Source: Synechococcus sp. NB0720_010 (lineage in GTDB: Bacteria; Cyanobacteriota; Cyanobacteriia; PCC-6307; Cyanobiaceae). From it: a stretch of DNA of 64,000 nucleotides. Position numbers and translations under genes: made by a program. The stretch lies in assembly GCF_023078835.1 (NCBI RefSeq), contig NZ_CP090898.1, positions 994,045 through 1,058,044 on the forward strand. The letters run 5' to 3'. The notes beneath the pieces were generated by a model, which saw nothing but the letters and a program-made list of their open reading frames with translations, did not search any database and was not told the origin of the DNA. This document shows, piece by piece, positions 33,292 through 45,135 of the stretch. Numbering within the stretch: position 1 is the first letter of the stretch; each line of letters opens with the position of its first letter.

Positions 33292-33687
33292 CTACTTGCG
33301 CTCCTTCAATCCCGAGGGGCCCCAAAGGAAACGGCGCTGCAGACCTCCGTCCTGACGCTGCAGCCAAAACTCACCGCCGCCCGCAGCCGACGGTTGCCAA
33401 TCCTTCAGCACAGCCGAGGTGGGGGGAGGCGAAGAGCCACACCCAGCTGTGCTCCAGCTGCTGGACGGATGCTCACGCAGACAGTTCCAGGGCCCCTGCA
33501 ATCGCTGAGCCCACTGCTGAGCAGCCGAGGCCAGCTCATCGACGGCCTGAATCTGCTGAAGCTCCAACTGCAACTGCTGGCGCGACCCAAGCGCCATCGC
33601 CAATGCTGAACTCGCCGAGAGCAAAACAGCCAGGGCGCCAATCAACGCCAGGGGCAGGGCAAAGCCCTGGTCTTGGCTTGTCCTCAC
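33292..33687 (-). CDS. PilX-like minor pilin
   Basis: A 131-aa protein, GTG start, with leader MRTSQDQG followed by FALPLALIGALAVLLSASSALAMAL, lacking the +5 Glu as in PilX/GspK-type subunits. QQLQLELQQIQAVDELASAAQQW forms the following helix. First gene of the four-gene minus-strand cluster, giving the order PilX-like, GspI-like, GspH-like, PilW-like, a full minor-pilin tip set. Confidence 0.82.
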   Translation of the reverse strand: MRTSQDQGFALPLALIGALAVLLSASSALAMALGSRQQLQLELQQIQAVDELASAAQQWAQRLQGPWNCLREHPSSSWSTAGCGSSPPPTSAVLKDWQPSAAGGGEFWLQRQDGGLQRRFLWGPSGLKERK

Positions 33688-33725
33688 GGGATCACCTCAA
33701 ACCAACGGTCTGAGGATTCCCCGAT

Positions 33726-34309
33726 TCAGCCGTTCATCGCCGCGGCCTGGAGGCAGGCCGGCAGGAAGATCCACCAGCTCAGCACCGAGCGGCACTGCTC
33801 CGGCTTCTCACAGGGCAGCGACGAGCAGCGCACGATCGGCGGGCCGCTGAGGTTGAAGGCCATCGGCACCGGCAGTTGCTTCAGGATCCCCATCGCCGAG
33901 ATCGTGCCGGACTTGGCGTTCTCGAGGATCGCGTAGCGCAGGCCTTCGATCCCGACCGTGCCGCTGGCCTTCAGGGGTTTGTAGGCCTGGGTCTGCTGGA
34001 TCAAAAAGGCCTCGCCGGCCTTGGAATTGAGGAAGCGCGAAAGAGCCAGGTAGTCCACGCTGTAGGGCTTGGCCAGGGCCACCCGCAGATCCTTCTCCGG
34101 CCAGCCGGAGTGGATCACCAGCTTCATCAGCCGTTGGTCACTGAAGGTGCCCTCATTGATGAACTGCTCGAGCGCCGCGTAGGGAATGCTCCAGACATCG
34201 GCTCCCGTCGTGAGCTGTAGGGCGGGATACGGCTCCTGAGGAGCCGCCATCGCTGGAGCCACAGCCGCCGGTGCAGCCAGCAGGGCCGCCAGTGCCAACA
34301 CGCGCCGCA

Positions 34310-34310
<1 letters not shown>
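33726..34310 (-). CDS. Secreted DUF1400-type protein
   Basis: A 194-aa protein with a signal peptide (MRRVLALAALLAAPAAVAPAMA). The mature part resembles the DUF1400 segment that precedes cyanobacterial alpha/beta hydrolases: SIPYAALEQFINEGTFS, LVIHSGWPEKDLRVALAKPYSVDYLALSRFLNSKAGEAFL region, then GLRYAILENAKSGTISAMGILKQLP. The hydrolase domain itself is absent. Function unknown. The ATG at 34310 overlaps the lepA stop (TGATG); a GTG at 34313 is an alternative. Confidence 0.72.
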
Positions 34311-36118
<1,808 letters not shown>

Positions 36119-36205
36119 GCGCTGGTGGAAGTCCCGGCTCGGACGGCCCTGATCCTAGGCAGCGGTCCCGCGTTCCTAAGCTCGGCGCAACTCCGTCTCA
36201 GCGCG

Positions 36206-36484
36206 ATGAGCACCGAAACCCCAGCCGCAGCAGCCACCGAAAACGCCGATCCCCGCGCCCTCACGATCGAGAACGTGGAGCGCACCCTCGATGAGCTGCG
36301 TCCTTACCTGATGGCCGACGGCGGCAACGTGGAAGTGGTGGAAATCGACGGTCCGATCGTCAAGGTGCGTCTGCAGGGCGCCTGCGGCTCCTGCCCCAGC
36401 AGCACCATGACCCTGAAGATGGGCATCGAGCGCAAGCTGCGCGAGGCCATCCCCGAAGTCAGCGAAGTCGTTCAGGTGCTCTGA
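36206..36484 (+). CDS. NifU C-terminal-domain protein (NfuA-like Fe-S carrier)
   Basis: A 92-aa protein consisting of an NFU domain: [32 protein letters not shown] followed by the cluster-binding C60-GS-C63 in [19 protein letters not shown]. It assembles and transfers [4Fe-4S] clusters, including to photosystem I, by analogy with cyanobacterial NfuA. The ATG at 36206 is chosen because the conserved protein starts there ([10 protein letters not shown]); the frame upstream is not conserved-looking. Confidence 0.93.
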   Translation: MSTETPAAAATENADPRALTIENVERTLDELRPYLMADGGNVEVVEIDGPIVKVRLQGACGSCPSSTMTLKMGIERKLREAIPEVSEVVQVL

Positions 36485-36527
36485 GGCCCGGCCCCTAGGC
36501 TCAAGCCCACCTCTGAACCCTGGGCCC

Positions 36528-37808
36528 GTGCTGGATCAGCGCCTGCTGCGCGACAACCCTGAGCTCATCACCGAGCAGCTGGGACGCCGCGGCATGAAGC
36601 TCGATCTCACGGGCCTGCAGCTGATGGCGCGCCAGGAGCGCGACCTCGAAGAAAAACGCAGCAACCTCCAGGCCGAAGGGAACCGCATCGGCAAGGAGGT
36701 GGGCCTGAAGATCAAGGGCGGCGCCGCACCGGGCAGCCCCGAGGTGCAGGCCCTGCGCGATGAGGGCAACCGGATCAAGCAACAGGTCGCGGTCCTCGAG
36801 GAGGAAGAGAAGACTCTCGAGGCCAAGCTGCGCGAGGAGCTGCTGACGCTGCCCAACCTGCCCTCGGCCGAGGCCCCCGACGGCAAGGACGAGAACGACA
36901 ACGTCGAGATCAAGACCTGGGGCAGCCCCCGGGCTCAGGAGGACTGGCTCGAGGAGCACTGGCAGATCGCCGAGCGCCTGGGCCTGTTTGAGACCGAGCG
37001 CTCCGTGCGCATCGCCCAGAGCCGCTTTGTGACCCTGATGGGTCTGGGTGCCCGGCTCGAGCGCTCCCTGATCAACTTCATGCTGGACCTGCACGGCGGC
37101 AAGGGCTACCGGGAGGTCCTGCCGCCGATCCTGGTCAACAGCGCCAGCCTCACCGGCTCAGGCCAGCTACCGAAGTTCGCCGAGGAGAGCTTCCGCTGCG
37201 CCGAGGACGACCTCTGGCTCACCCCCACCGCCGAGGTGCCCGTCACCTCCCTGCACCGCGGTGAGGTCATTCCCGCCGATCAGCTGCCGCTGAAGTACGT
37301 CGCCTACACCCCCTGCTTCCGCCGCGAGGCCGGCAGCTATGGCCGGGACACCCGCGGCCTGATTCGCCTGCACCAGTTCAACAAGGTGGAGCTCTACTGG
37401 TTCTGCCACCCGGAGCACTCCGCGGACGCCCACCAACAGATCACCGCGGATGCCGAGGCGGTGCTCGAAGCCCTAGAGCTGCCCTACCGCAAGATCGAGC
37501 TCTGCACCGGAGACATGGGCTTCTCCGCCACCCGCACCTACGACCTCGAGGTCTGGCTGCCGGGGGCCGGCGCCTACCGCGAGATCTCCAGCTGCTCGGT
37601 CTGCGGCGACTTCCAGGCCCGCCGCTCCGCCATTCGTTGCAAGGAGGGCAAAACCACCCAACTGCTGCACACCCTCAACGGCAGTGGCCTGGCCGTCGGC
37701 CGCACCATGGCCGCCCTGCTGGAGAACGGTCAGCAGATCGATGGCTCGATCAAGCTCCCCGCCGCCCTGGTGCCCTACTTCGGCTCGGAAACCATTCCCG
37801 CGGCCTAG
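36528..37808 (+). CDS. serS: Seryl-tRNA synthetase
   Basis: A 426-aa class II synthetase charging tRNA-Ser. GTG start. The N-terminal long coiled-coil arm (about 25-105) grips the tRNA. Motif 2 is in FRREAGSYGRDTRGLIRLHQF, the serine-site region reads EISSCSVCGDFQARR, and motif 3 is GSGLAVGRTMAALLEN. Full length. The 3' end overlaps the convergent mqo gene by four bases. Confidence 0.98.
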   Translation: MLDQRLLRDNPELITEQLGRRGMKLDLTGLQLMARQERDLEEKRSNLQAEGNRIGKEVGLKIKGGAAPGSPEVQALRDEGNRIKQQVAVLEEEEKTLEAKLREELLTLPNLPSAEAPDGKDENDNVEIKTWGSPRAQEDWLEEHWQIAERLGLFETERSVRIAQSRFVTLMGLGARLERSLINFMLDLHGGKGYREVLPPILVNSASLTGSGQLPKFAEESFRCAEDDLWLTPTAEVPVTSLHRGEVIPADQLPLKYVAYTPCFRREAGSYGRDTRGLIRLHQFNKVELYWFCHPEHSADAHQQITADAEAVLEALELPYRKIELCTGDMGFSATRTYDLEVWLPGAGAYREISSCSVCGDFQARRSAIRCKEGKTTQLLHTLNGSGLAVGRTMAALLENGQQIDGSIKLPAALVPYFGSETIPAA

Positions 37809-39244
37809 GCGCTCAGGCCCAGCAGCCCATTGCTGCGCTCACGGATCTGGGCCAGGCGCTCGGCGCTGGCCCCCAGCTCCTCACCCCAGGAGGGGATCAG
37901 CGCCTTGAGCTTCTGCTGCCAGTCCTCGCTGGCGAAGCGCTCGCCCATGCAGCGCTGCAGCACCTCCAGCATCGTGTCGACCGCCGTCGAGGCCCCGGGG
38001 GAAGCGCCCAATAGGGCCGCCAGGGAGCCATCGGCGCTACTCACCACCTCGGTGCCCATCTGCAGGCTGCCGCGGCCATTCACCTGCTTGATGATCTGCA
38101 CCCGCTGGCCCGCCACCGCCAGCTCCCAGTCATTGGCGTTGACCTGCGGCAGGAAGTCCCGCAGGCTGTCGATCCGCTGCTTCGGGCGCTGGATCACCTG
38201 GCCCACCAGATAGCGCACCAGATCAAAGTTCTTGGCCCCCACCTGCAGGGTCGGCAGCAGGTTGTAGGGCTTGATCGAGCGGCCCAGATCCATCAGGGAG
38301 CCCTGCTTCAAAAAGCGGGTGCTGAAGCCCGCATAGGGACCAAAGAGCAGCGCCCGCTTGCCCTCGATCCAACGGGTGTCCAGGTGCGGCACCGACATCG
38401 GCGGAGCCCCCACGGCGGCCTTGCCATAGACCTTGGCGTTGTGGCCCTCAATCACCGCCGGGTTGCGGCAGACCAGCCACTGGCCGCTGACCGGGAAGGC
38501 GCCATAGACCCGGGCCTCAGGAATCCCGGAGCGCTGCAGCAGCGGCAGGCTGCCGCCTCCGGCCCCCAGAAAGACAAACGGTGCCTCCAGCTCGCCTGCG
38601 CTGGTCTGCACGCGCCAACCGGCCCCGCCCCGCTCAAGCCCCAGCACCTGCTGCCCCAGGCGCAGGTCCACACCCTTCAGCAGCGCCCGGGTCAGGGAGC
38701 CGAAGTTCACATCCGTGCCGCGGGTCACCCGGGTGGCGGCCAGGGGTTGATCCAGGCGGCGGCCGGCCATCACCAAGGGCATCCATTCCCTCAATTGCTC
38801 AGGGTCGCTGCTCCAGGCCATGTCGGCGAACTGGGGCGAGCCCTGCAGGGCCTCAAAACGGCGGCGCAGGTAATCGACATTGGCCTGCCCCCAGACAAAG
38901 CTCAGGTGCGGCACGGCGCGAATGAACCCCGCGGGATCGCTGAGCTGCTGGCCCTCCACCAGGGAACTCCAGAACTCCAGGCTGCGTTCAAAGGAGGCAT
39001 TGATCGCTAGAGCCTTGCCGGTGGGGACCGAGCCGTCAGCCGCCTCTGGGGTGTAGTTGAGCTCGCAGTTGGCGGCGTGGCCGGTGCCGGCGTTATTCAT
39101 CGGCCCGCTGCTCTCGCGTCCCAGCTGCGGGAGCCGCTCCAGCACCACCACCTTCAGGCTGGGATCGAGCTGCCGAAGCAGGTTCGCCAGGGTGGCGCCC
39201 ATGATTCCGGCGCCCACCAGGAGGGCATCACAGCGTTCACTCAT
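37805..39244 (-). CDS. mqo: Malate:quinone oxidoreductase
   Basis: A 479-aa FAD enzyme that oxidises malate to oxaloacetate and reduces quinone, peripheral at the membrane. The N-terminal dinucleotide-binding motif is LLVGAGIMGATLANLL, followed by the Mqo-typical LERLPQLGRESSGPMNNAGTGHAANCELNYTP region (read in parts). A conserved GASPGASTAVDTMLEVL stretch lies near the C-terminus. Length fits the family. Confidence 0.96.
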   Translation of the reverse strand: MSERCDALLVGAGIMGATLANLLRQLDPSLKVVVLERLPQLGRESSGPMNNAGTGHAANCELNYTPEAADGSVPTGKALAINASFERSLEFWSSLVEGQQLSDPAGFIRAVPHLSFVWGQANVDYLRRRFEALQGSPQFADMAWSSDPEQLREWMPLVMAGRRLDQPLAATRVTRGTDVNFGSLTRALLKGVDLRLGQQVLGLERGGAGWRVQTSAGELEAPFVFLGAGGGSLPLLQRSGIPEARVYGAFPVSGQWLVCRNPAVIEGHNAKVYGKAAVGAPPMSVPHLDTRWIEGKRALLFGPYAGFSTRFLKQGSLMDLGRSIKPYNLLPTLQVGAKNFDLVRYLVGQVIQRPKQRIDSLRDFLPQVNANDWELAVAGQRVQIIKQVNGRGSLQMGTEVVSSADGSLAALLGASPGASTAVDTMLEVLQRCMGERFASEDWQQKLKALIPSWGEELGASAERLAQIRERSNGLLGLSA

Positions 39245-39330
39245 GGAGCCGGAGTCGGGCGGGGCGCACTAACAACCAACGCTATGGCCGTGCCTTCCCC
39301 CCACAATGGACGGACTTTGGATCTGCAGAG

Positions 39331-40419
39331 ATGGGCGTCCTGACGGCTCTGGCGATCCTGGCCGGCCTGATCGTGGTGCATGAGGCGGGGCACTTCTTTG
39401 CCGCCACCTGGCAGGGGATCCGCGTCAGCGGCTTCTCCGTCGGCTTTGGCCCGGTGCTGCTGCAGAAGCAGCGGCGGGGGGTGCAGTTCGCCCTGCGGGC
39501 CATTCCCCTGGGGGGCTTTGTCTCCTTCCCCGATGACGACGAAGACAGCAGCATCCCCTCGGATGACCCCGATCTGCTGACCAACCGCCCCCTGCCCCAG
39601 CGGGCCCTGGTGATCGCCGCTGGCGTGATCGCCAACCTGCTCTTGGCCTGGGCGGTGCTGATGGCCCAGGGGGCCTTTGTGGGCATCCCCGCTGGCTTCA
39701 GCGCCACCCCTGGCGTGCTGGTCTCGGGCGTGCAACAGGGCCAGGCCGCTGCCGCCTCGGGCCTGAAGGCCGGCGATCGGATCCTGGCGGTGGACGGCCG
39801 CGACCTGGGCGGCGGCCAGAGCGCCGTCAGCCAACTGGTCGAACTGGTCAAGGGCGCCCCCGATCAAACCCTGCGCCTGCAGGCTGAGCGCCAGGGCCAA
39901 GCCCTGGAACTGCAGCTGACCCCCGCTGATTTGAGCGGCATCGGCCGCATCGGCGCCCAACTGCAACCCAGTGGCACCGAGGCCTTCCGCCGCCCCCGCA
40001 GCCCGATCGAGGTCATCCAGCAGGCCAACCACGATGTCGCCCTGCTCACCAAGCGGACGGTGGATGGCTTCATCACCCTCGTGACCCACTTTGGTGAGAC
40101 CGCAGGGCAGGTCTCCGGTCCGGTGAAGATCGTCGAGATGGGCGCCTCCCTGGCCAAACAGGGCGGCAGCAGCCTCTTCCTCTACACCGCCTTGATCTCG
40201 ATCAACCTGGCGGTGCTCAATGCCCTGCCGCTGCCGATGCTCGATGGCGGGCAGTTCGTCCTGCTGCTGCTGGAGGGTCTGCGCCGCAAGCCCCTGCCCG
40301 AGAAGTTCCAGATGGCCTTCATGCAGTCGGGCTTTGTCCTGCTGGTGGGCCTCAGCGTGGTGCTGATCGTCAAGGACACCAGCCAGCTGGCGGCGGTCCA
40401 ACAGCTGCTGGGACGCTAA
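39331..40419 (+). CDS. rseP: Site-2 intramembrane metalloprotease (RseP family)
   Basis: A 362-aa multi-spanning protease. The zinc site is H17-E18-AG-H21 in the first helix and N297-x-x-P-x-P-x-x-D305 ([11 protein letters not shown]) near the end. A PDZ domain lies between (about 125-200: [23 protein letters not shown]). It would cleave anti-sigma factors or signal-peptide remnants within the membrane. Stands alone upstream of rpsN. Confidence 0.95.
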   Translation: MGVLTALAILAGLIVVHEAGHFFAATWQGIRVSGFSVGFGPVLLQKQRRGVQFALRAIPLGGFVSFPDDDEDSSIPSDDPDLLTNRPLPQRALVIAAGVIANLLLAWAVLMAQGAFVGIPAGFSATPGVLVSGVQQGQAAAASGLKAGDRILAVDGRDLGGGQSAVSQLVELVKGAPDQTLRLQAERQGQALELQLTPADLSGIGRIGAQLQPSGTEAFRRPRSPIEVIQQANHDVALLTKRTVDGFITLVTHFGETAGQVSGPVKIVEMGASLAKQGGSSLFLYTALISINLAVLNALPLPMLDGGQFVLLLLEGLRRKPLPEKFQMAFMQSGFVLLVGLSVVLIVKDTSQLAAVQQLLGR

Positions 40420-40460
40420 GAGGTAGGCTTTCTGGTCACTGCTTACGAGATCCAGGCCGC

Positions 40461-40763
40461 ATGGCGAAGAAGTCGATGATTGCGCGCGACGTCAAGCGCC
40501 AAAAGCTTGTTGATCGCTACGCCGCCAAGCGCGCAGCTCTGATGGCCGCCTTCGAAGCCGCTGGCGATCCGATGGAGCGCCTGGAGATCCACCGCAAGAT
40601 CCAGAACCTGCCCCGCAACAGCGCTCGCGTCCGTCTGCGCAACCGCTGCTGGGCCACCGGCAAGCCCCGTGGTGTGTACCGCGACTTCGGCCTGTGCCGT
40701 AACCAGCTGCGTGAGCGCGCCCACAAAGGCGAACTGCCCGGCGTGGTCAAGTCCTCCTGGTGA
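40461..40763 (+). CDS. rpsN: 30S ribosomal protein S14
   Basis: A 100-aa S14 of the long, zinc-free type: [24 protein letters not shown] at the start and [28 protein letters not shown] with a final KSSW. It binds the 16S rRNA 3' major domain. Monocistronic here, with its own terminator downstream. Confidence 0.98.
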   Translation: MAKKSMIARDVKRQKLVDRYAAKRAALMAAFEAAGDPMERLEIHRKIQNLPRNSARVRLRNRCWATGKPRGVYRDFGLCRNQLRERAHKGELPGVVKSSW

Positions 40764-40790
40764 GTCTCTCGATCGCCTGATCAACCGTCA

Positions 40791-40813
40791 GGGCGCCGAA
40801 AGGCGCCTTTTTT
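40791..40813 (+). terminator. rpsN terminator
   Basis: Stem GGCGCC/GGCGCC with loop GAAA (40792-40807), followed by six T (40808-40813), 28 bases after the rpsN stop. Confidence 0.92.
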
Positions 40814-40922
40814 GTTGCTTGCCTGCGTTGTGGCATTCCGGAAGAGATTGCGCCTGTTTTTCGCAAGCCTTTGGGCTCAGATGCAAGAATTGCTCTTGAC
40901 AACAAACAAGACATAAGCCCAC

Positions 40923-43055
40923 GTGCAAGGTCACACTCAGTCGGTCTCCTTCGATGGTCGGGAGATCCGACTGACCACAGGTCGGTTCGCCCCGCAGGCC
41001 GGGGGTTCCGTCATGGTCGAATGCGGAGATACCTCTGTTCTCGTCACTGCCACCCGCTCCGGCGGCCGTGAGGGCATCGATTTTCTGCCGCTGATTTGCG
41101 ATTACGAGGAGCGTCTCTACGCCGCTGGTCGTATCCCCGGCAGCTTCATGCGCCGCGAGAGCCGTCCCCCCGAGCGCGCCACCCTGATCGCGCGTCTCAT
41201 TGACCGCCCGATGCGCCCGCTGTTCCCCAGCTGGCTGCGGGATGACCTGCAGGTCGTCGCCACCTGCATGTCCCTGGATGAGCGGGTTCCGCCCGATGTC
41301 CTGGCGGTGACCGGCGCCTCCCTGGCCACCCTGCTGGCCAAGATCCCCTTCAACGGCCCGATGGCGGCTGTGCGGGTCGGCCTGCTGGGCGATGACTTCA
41401 TCCTGAACCCCAGCTACCGCGAGATCGAGCGCTCTGAGCTGGATCTGGTGGTCGCCGGCACCCCCCAGGGCGTGATCATGGTCGAGGCGGGCGCCAACCA
41501 GCTGCCCGAGCAGGACGTGATCGAGGCGATCGACTTCGGCTACGAGGCCGTCTGCGAACTGATCAAGGTCCAGCAGACCCTGCTCAAGGAGCTCGGCATC
41601 GAGCAGGTCATCCCCGAGGCCCAGAGCGTCGACGCCACCCTGCCCACCTTCCTGGAGAAGGAATGCAGCAAGGGCATCGGCGATGTCCTCAAGCAGTTCA
41701 GCCTGACCAAGGCCGAGCGCGACGAGCAGCTCGACGCGATCAAGGCCCAGGCGGCCGAGAAGATCAGCGGCCTCAAGGACGACGACGCCGTGAAGGTGGC
41801 CGTCAGCAGCAACGGCAAGGCCCTGGGCAACAACTACAAGGCGCTCACCAAGAAGCTGATGCGCGCCCAGATCGTCAACGACGGCAAGCGCGTCGACGGC
41901 CGCAACCTCGATGAGGTGCGTCCGATCAGCGCCGCCGCCGGTGTACTGCCCAAGCGCGTGCACGGCTCCGGTCTGTTCCAGCGCGGCATGACCCAGGTGC
42001 TCTCCTGCGCCACCCTCGGCACCCCGAGCGACGCCCAGGAGATGGATGACCTGAACCCGTCCAACGAGAAGACCTACCTCCACCACTACAACTTCCCCCC
42101 CTATTCCGTCGGCGAGACCCGCCCGATGCGCAGCCCCGGCCGCCGCGAAATCGGCCACGGCGCCCTGGCGGAGCGGGCCCTGATCCCCGTCCTCCCCAGC
42201 AAGGAGAGTTTCCCCTACGTGCTTCGCGTGGTGTCGGAATGCCTGAGCTCCAACGGCTCCACCTCCATGGGTTCGGTCTGCGGCAGCACCCTGGCCCTGA
42301 TGGATGCCGGCGTGCCCCTGAAGGCCCCCGTGAGCGGTGCCGCCATGGGCCTGATCAAGGAGGGCTCTGAGGTCCGGATCCTCACCGACATCCAAGGCAT
42401 CGAGGACTTCCTCGGCGACATGGACTTCAAGGTGGCCGGCACCGAGAAGGGCATCACCGCCCTGCAGATGGACATGAAGATCACCGGCCTGGAGGTGAAG
42501 ACCGTGGCTGAGGCGATCAACCAGGCCCGTCCGGCCCGTCTGCACATCCTCGAGAAGATGCTCGCGGCGATCGACAAGCCCCGCGATGTCCTGAGCCCCC
42601 ACGCCCCTCGCCTGCTCAGCTTCCGGATCGACCCCGAGCTGATCGGCACCGTGATCGGCCCCGGCGGCCGCACGATCAAGGGCATCACCGAGCGCACCAA
42701 CACCAAGATCGACATCGAGGACGGCGGCATCGTCACGATCGCCAGCCACGACGGTGCAGCCGCTGAGGAAGCGCAGCGCATCATCGAGGGCCTCACCCGT
42801 CGCGTCTCTGAAGGCGAGGTCTTCAGCGGTGCCGTCACCCGCGTGATCCCGATCGGCGCCTTCGTCGAGATCCTTCCTGGCAAGGAGGGCATGATCCACA
42901 TCTCCCAACTCAGCGAAGCCCGCGTTGAGAAGGTCGAAGACGTGGTGAAGGTGGGTGACCACGTCACCGTCCGCGTCCGCGAGATCGACAACCGCGGCCG
43001 GATCAACCTCACCCTGCGCGGGGTTCCCCAGCAGGACGAGCCCGCCCAGGCCTGA
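40923..43055 (+). CDS. pnp: Polyribonucleotide nucleotidyltransferase
   Basis: A 710-aa phosphorolytic 3'-5' exoribonuclease and RNA-tailing enzyme, trimeric. Two RNase PH domains flank a helical domain; then a KH domain ([14 protein letters not shown]) and an S1 domain ([28 protein letters not shown] region). GTG start giving [15 protein letters not shown]. The 109-base leader contains a small stem TTGCG/CGCAA; pnp leaders are often autoregulated, but nothing here proves it. Confidence 0.98.
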   Translation: MQGHTQSVSFDGREIRLTTGRFAPQAGGSVMVECGDTSVLVTATRSGGREGIDFLPLICDYEERLYAAGRIPGSFMRRESRPPERATLIARLIDRPMRPLFPSWLRDDLQVVATCMSLDERVPPDVLAVTGASLATLLAKIPFNGPMAAVRVGLLGDDFILNPSYREIERSELDLVVAGTPQGVIMVEAGANQLPEQDVIEAIDFGYEAVCELIKVQQTLLKELGIEQVIPEAQSVDATLPTFLEKECSKGIGDVLKQFSLTKAERDEQLDAIKAQAAEKISGLKDDDAVKVAVSSNGKALGNNYKALTKKLMRAQIVNDGKRVDGRNLDEVRPISAAAGVLPKRVHGSGLFQRGMTQVLSCATLGTPSDAQEMDDLNPSNEKTYLHHYNFPPYSVGETRPMRSPGRREIGHGALAERALIPVLPSKESFPYVLRVVSECLSSNGSTSMGSVCGSTLALMDAGVPLKAPVSGAAMGLIKEGSEVRILTDIQGIEDFLGDMDFKVAGTEKGITALQMDMKITGLEVKTVAEAINQARPARLHILEKMLAAIDKPRDVLSPHAPRLLSFRIDPELIGTVIGPGGRTIKGITERTNTKIDIEDGGIVTIASHDGAAAEEAQRIIEGLTRRVSEGEVFSGAVTRVIPIGAFVEILPGKEGMIHISQLSEARVEKVEDVVKVGDHVTVRVREIDNRGRINLTLRGVPQQDEPAQA

Positions 43056-43063
43056 TCGAACGA

Positions 43064-43089
43064 AGCCCCCTCAAGGGGGCTTTTTTTTT
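43064..43089 (+). terminator. pnp terminator
   Basis: Stem AGCCCCC/GGGGGCT with loop TCAA (43064-43081) and a run of nine T (43081-43089), just after the pnp stop. Confidence 0.94.
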
Positions 43090-43092
43090 GGC

Positions 43093-44013
43093 CTAAACCG
43101 CGAAGCCCGGATCAATGCGGTCCATCGCCGCGGCGGCCTTCTCGCAGAGCTCCTGGTGGCTGACGCCATGGCTAGCGATCAGGCAGCCGGCTTGGCGCAC
43201 ATCGCCGGTGTTGTAGCGGAGCGGTGCACCGTCAGCGTGAGTGAAGGCGCCACCGGCCGCCTTGAGCACGGCCTCGGGAGCCGCCATGTCCCAGTCCTTC
43301 GGGGCGCTCTTGCCCGAGAGCGAGATGTAGACGTCGGTCTCACCCCGCAGGATCGTGGCCACCTTGCCGCCGACGCTGCCGATGGCCTTGGTGTCGCCCA
43401 GGGCCAGGGCCTCCAGGAGCTGCTCGAGCCGTTGGTCCCGGTGGTTGCGGCTGGCCACCAGCACCATCTCGGAGAGGGCCTGGCGTGAACTGAGCTGGGC
43501 GGGCTGCTGCTCACCGGCGCGGTTCTCCCGCCAGGCGCGGCCCTCGGGCACCAGGCCGAACCAGAGGTCCTCCAGCAGCGGCTGAAGCACCACCCCCAAG
43601 ACGGCCTCACCGCGATGGACCAGCGCCAGGTGCACGGCGTACTCGCCGGTTCCCTGCAGAAAATCCTTGGTGCCATCGAGGGGATCCAGGATCCAAAGCC
43701 ACTCGGCATCCAGGGGTTCCCCGGCGGTCAGTTGCTCCTTGGCGGTCTCCTCGCTCAGCAGGGTCCAACCCGCATCCGGATAGGCCTGGGCCAGGCCATC
43801 GAGCAGCCACTGGTTGACCGCCAGATCGGCAGCGCTGACCGGGCCCTCGCCCCCTTCATCGACGCTCAGGGCCTTGGGGAAGCCATAGGGGGGCTGCTCG
43901 CCGCGGCCATAGGCCAGCAGGATGTCGGCGGCACCCCAGCAGAGCCGGCGCAGATCCGCCAAGAGCTGCTTCTCCTCGATGCCAGGGGGAAAGCAGGCGG
44001 CGGCGGGCATCAT
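43093..44013 (-). CDS. cysQ: 3'(2'),5'-bisphosphate nucleotidase (CysQ)
   Basis: A 306-aa inositol-monophosphatase-fold phosphatase that hydrolyses PAP/PAPS by-products of sulfate assimilation. Metal and substrate motifs: LSEE (about 91-94), ILDPLDGTKDFLQGTGEYAVHLAL and the C-terminal WDMAAPEAVLKAAGG. Start placed at 44013 because the conserved protein begins at GIEEKQLLADLRRLCWGAADIL; the frame is open to an ATG at 44031. Divergent from rsmI with only about 22 bases between starts. Confidence 0.92.
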   Translation of the reverse strand: MMPAAACFPPGIEEKQLLADLRRLCWGAADILLAYGRGEQPPYGFPKALSVDEGGEGPVSAADLAVNQWLLDGLAQAYPDAGWTLLSEETAKEQLTAGEPLDAEWLWILDPLDGTKDFLQGTGEYAVHLALVHRGEAVLGVVLQPLLEDLWFGLVPEGRAWRENRAGEQQPAQLSSRQALSEMVLVASRNHRDQRLEQLLEALALGDTKAIGSVGGKVATILRGETDVYISLSGKSAPKDWDMAAPEAVLKAAGGAFTHADGAPLRYNTGDVRQAGCLIASHGVSHQELCEKAAAAMDRIDPGFAV

Positions 44014-44035
44014 GGAAGGGCAAAGGAGCATTGTG

Positions 44036-44893
44036 ATGCAGGGCGCTGAACCCGCTGCAGGCGTGCTCTATCTGGTGGGCACCCCGATCGGGAACACCGG
44101 CGATCTCTCGCCCCGGGCCAAGACCGTGCTGGCCGGGGCCGATCGGATTGCCTGCGAAGACACCCGCCGCAGCGGCCTGCTGCTGCACAACCTGGGCATC
44201 AAGAACCGGTTGGTGAGCTTCCACGAGCACAACCAGGCCACCCGAATCCCGGAGCTGCTCGAGGCCCTGGAGAACGGGGAAGCGATCGCGGTGATCAGCG
44301 ACGCCGGGCTCCCGGGCATCTCCGACCCCGGCGAGGAGCTGGTGAGCGCCGCCCGCGGCCAGGGGCGAACGGTGATCTGTGTGCCCGGGCCCTGCGCCGC
44401 CACCACGGCTCTCGTGAGCAGTGGTCTCCCCTGCGGGCGGTTCTGCTTCGAGGGCTTCCTCCCCCCCAAGGCCAGCGCGCGCCGCTCCCGCCTCCAGGCC
44501 TTGGCCCAAGAGGAGCGAACCCTGGTCTTCTACGAGGCACCCCACCGCCTGCTGGCTGTGCTGGAGGACCTACTGGAACTCCTGGGGGACCGGCCAATCG
44601 CCGTCACCCGGGAGCTGACCAAGCGCCATGAGCAGCAGGTCGGCCCCAACCTGAGCGCGGCCCTCGACCACTTCCGCCAGCACCCGCCCCAGGGGGAATT
44701 CACCCTGGTGCTCGGCGGCGCCGAGACCACAGCCAGCGAGCGTCCCAGCGATGAGACGTTGCGTGAGCAGTTGCAGGCCCTGGTCAGCGGCGGGCTCAGC
44801 CGCAACGATGCCGCTCGCCAACTGGCCCGCAGCACGGGCATCGCCAAACGCGAGCTCTACGCTTTGCTGCATCAAGACGACGACACCCCCTGA
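44036..44893 (+). CDS. rsmI: 16S rRNA (cytidine-1402-2'-O)-methyltransferase RsmI
   Basis: A 285-aa tetrapyrrole-methylase-fold protein that 2'-O-methylates C1402 in the ribosomal decoding centre. Motifs: YLVGTPIGNTGDLSPRA, ACEDTRRSGLLL, SFHEHN, ISDAGLPGISDPGEELV and EGFLPPK. ATG at 44036 (a GTG at 44033 is adjacent). It overlaps the next small gene by one base (TGATG). Confidence 0.96.
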   Translation: MQGAEPAAGVLYLVGTPIGNTGDLSPRAKTVLAGADRIACEDTRRSGLLLHNLGIKNRLVSFHEHNQATRIPELLEALENGEAIAVISDAGLPGISDPGEELVSAARGQGRTVICVPGPCAATTALVSSGLPCGRFCFEGFLPPKASARRSRLQALAQEERTLVFYEAPHRLLAVLEDLLELLGDRPIAVTRELTKRHEQQVGPNLSAALDHFRQHPPQGEFTLVLGGAETTASERPSDETLREQLQALVSGGLSRNDAARQLARSTGIAKRELYALLHQDDDTP

Positions 44894-45135
44894 TGCTGCT
44901 GCGCCTGCGCCTGCTTCTGGCCAGCCTCGGCGGTGGGGTGCTGCTGCTGCTGATCCTCTGTCTGGGGGCCCAGAACCTGGATCAACGCACCCGCCTGAAC
45001 CTGGGATTTGGCCGCACGGCGGAACTACCCACGGGCTTTCTCCTGGGGGTCTCCCTGGTGATCGGGGTGATCAGCGGCGGCGCAGCAACGGCCCTGCTGC
45101 TGCCGGGCAGTGATCAGGCTTCCGGCAGGGAGTAG
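44893..45135 (+). CDS. Small LapA/DUF1049-type membrane protein
   Basis: An 80-aa protein with two hydrophobic helices (about 8-25 and 48-70) separated by a polar loop containing QNLDQRTRLNLGFGRT, the pattern of LapA-domain (DUF1049) proteins, which in enterobacteria control LPS assembly. Coupled to rsmI by TGATG. The 3' end overlaps the convergent HTH gene by 22 bases. Confidence 0.75.
   Translation: MLLRLRLLLASLGGGVLLLLILCLGAQNLDQRTRLNLGFGRTAELPTGFLLGVSLVIGVISGGAATALLLPGSDQASGRE

Noticed and set aside
40896-40901. Perfect TTGACA as -35 box for pnp
   Set aside because: No -10 element at 16-18 bases spacing before the start codon.
40788-42962. 724-aa minus-strand open frame opposite pnp
   Set aside because: Low-complexity, His/Asp/Gly/Leu-rich composition is a mirror of GC-rich pnp codons; pnp itself has complete domains.
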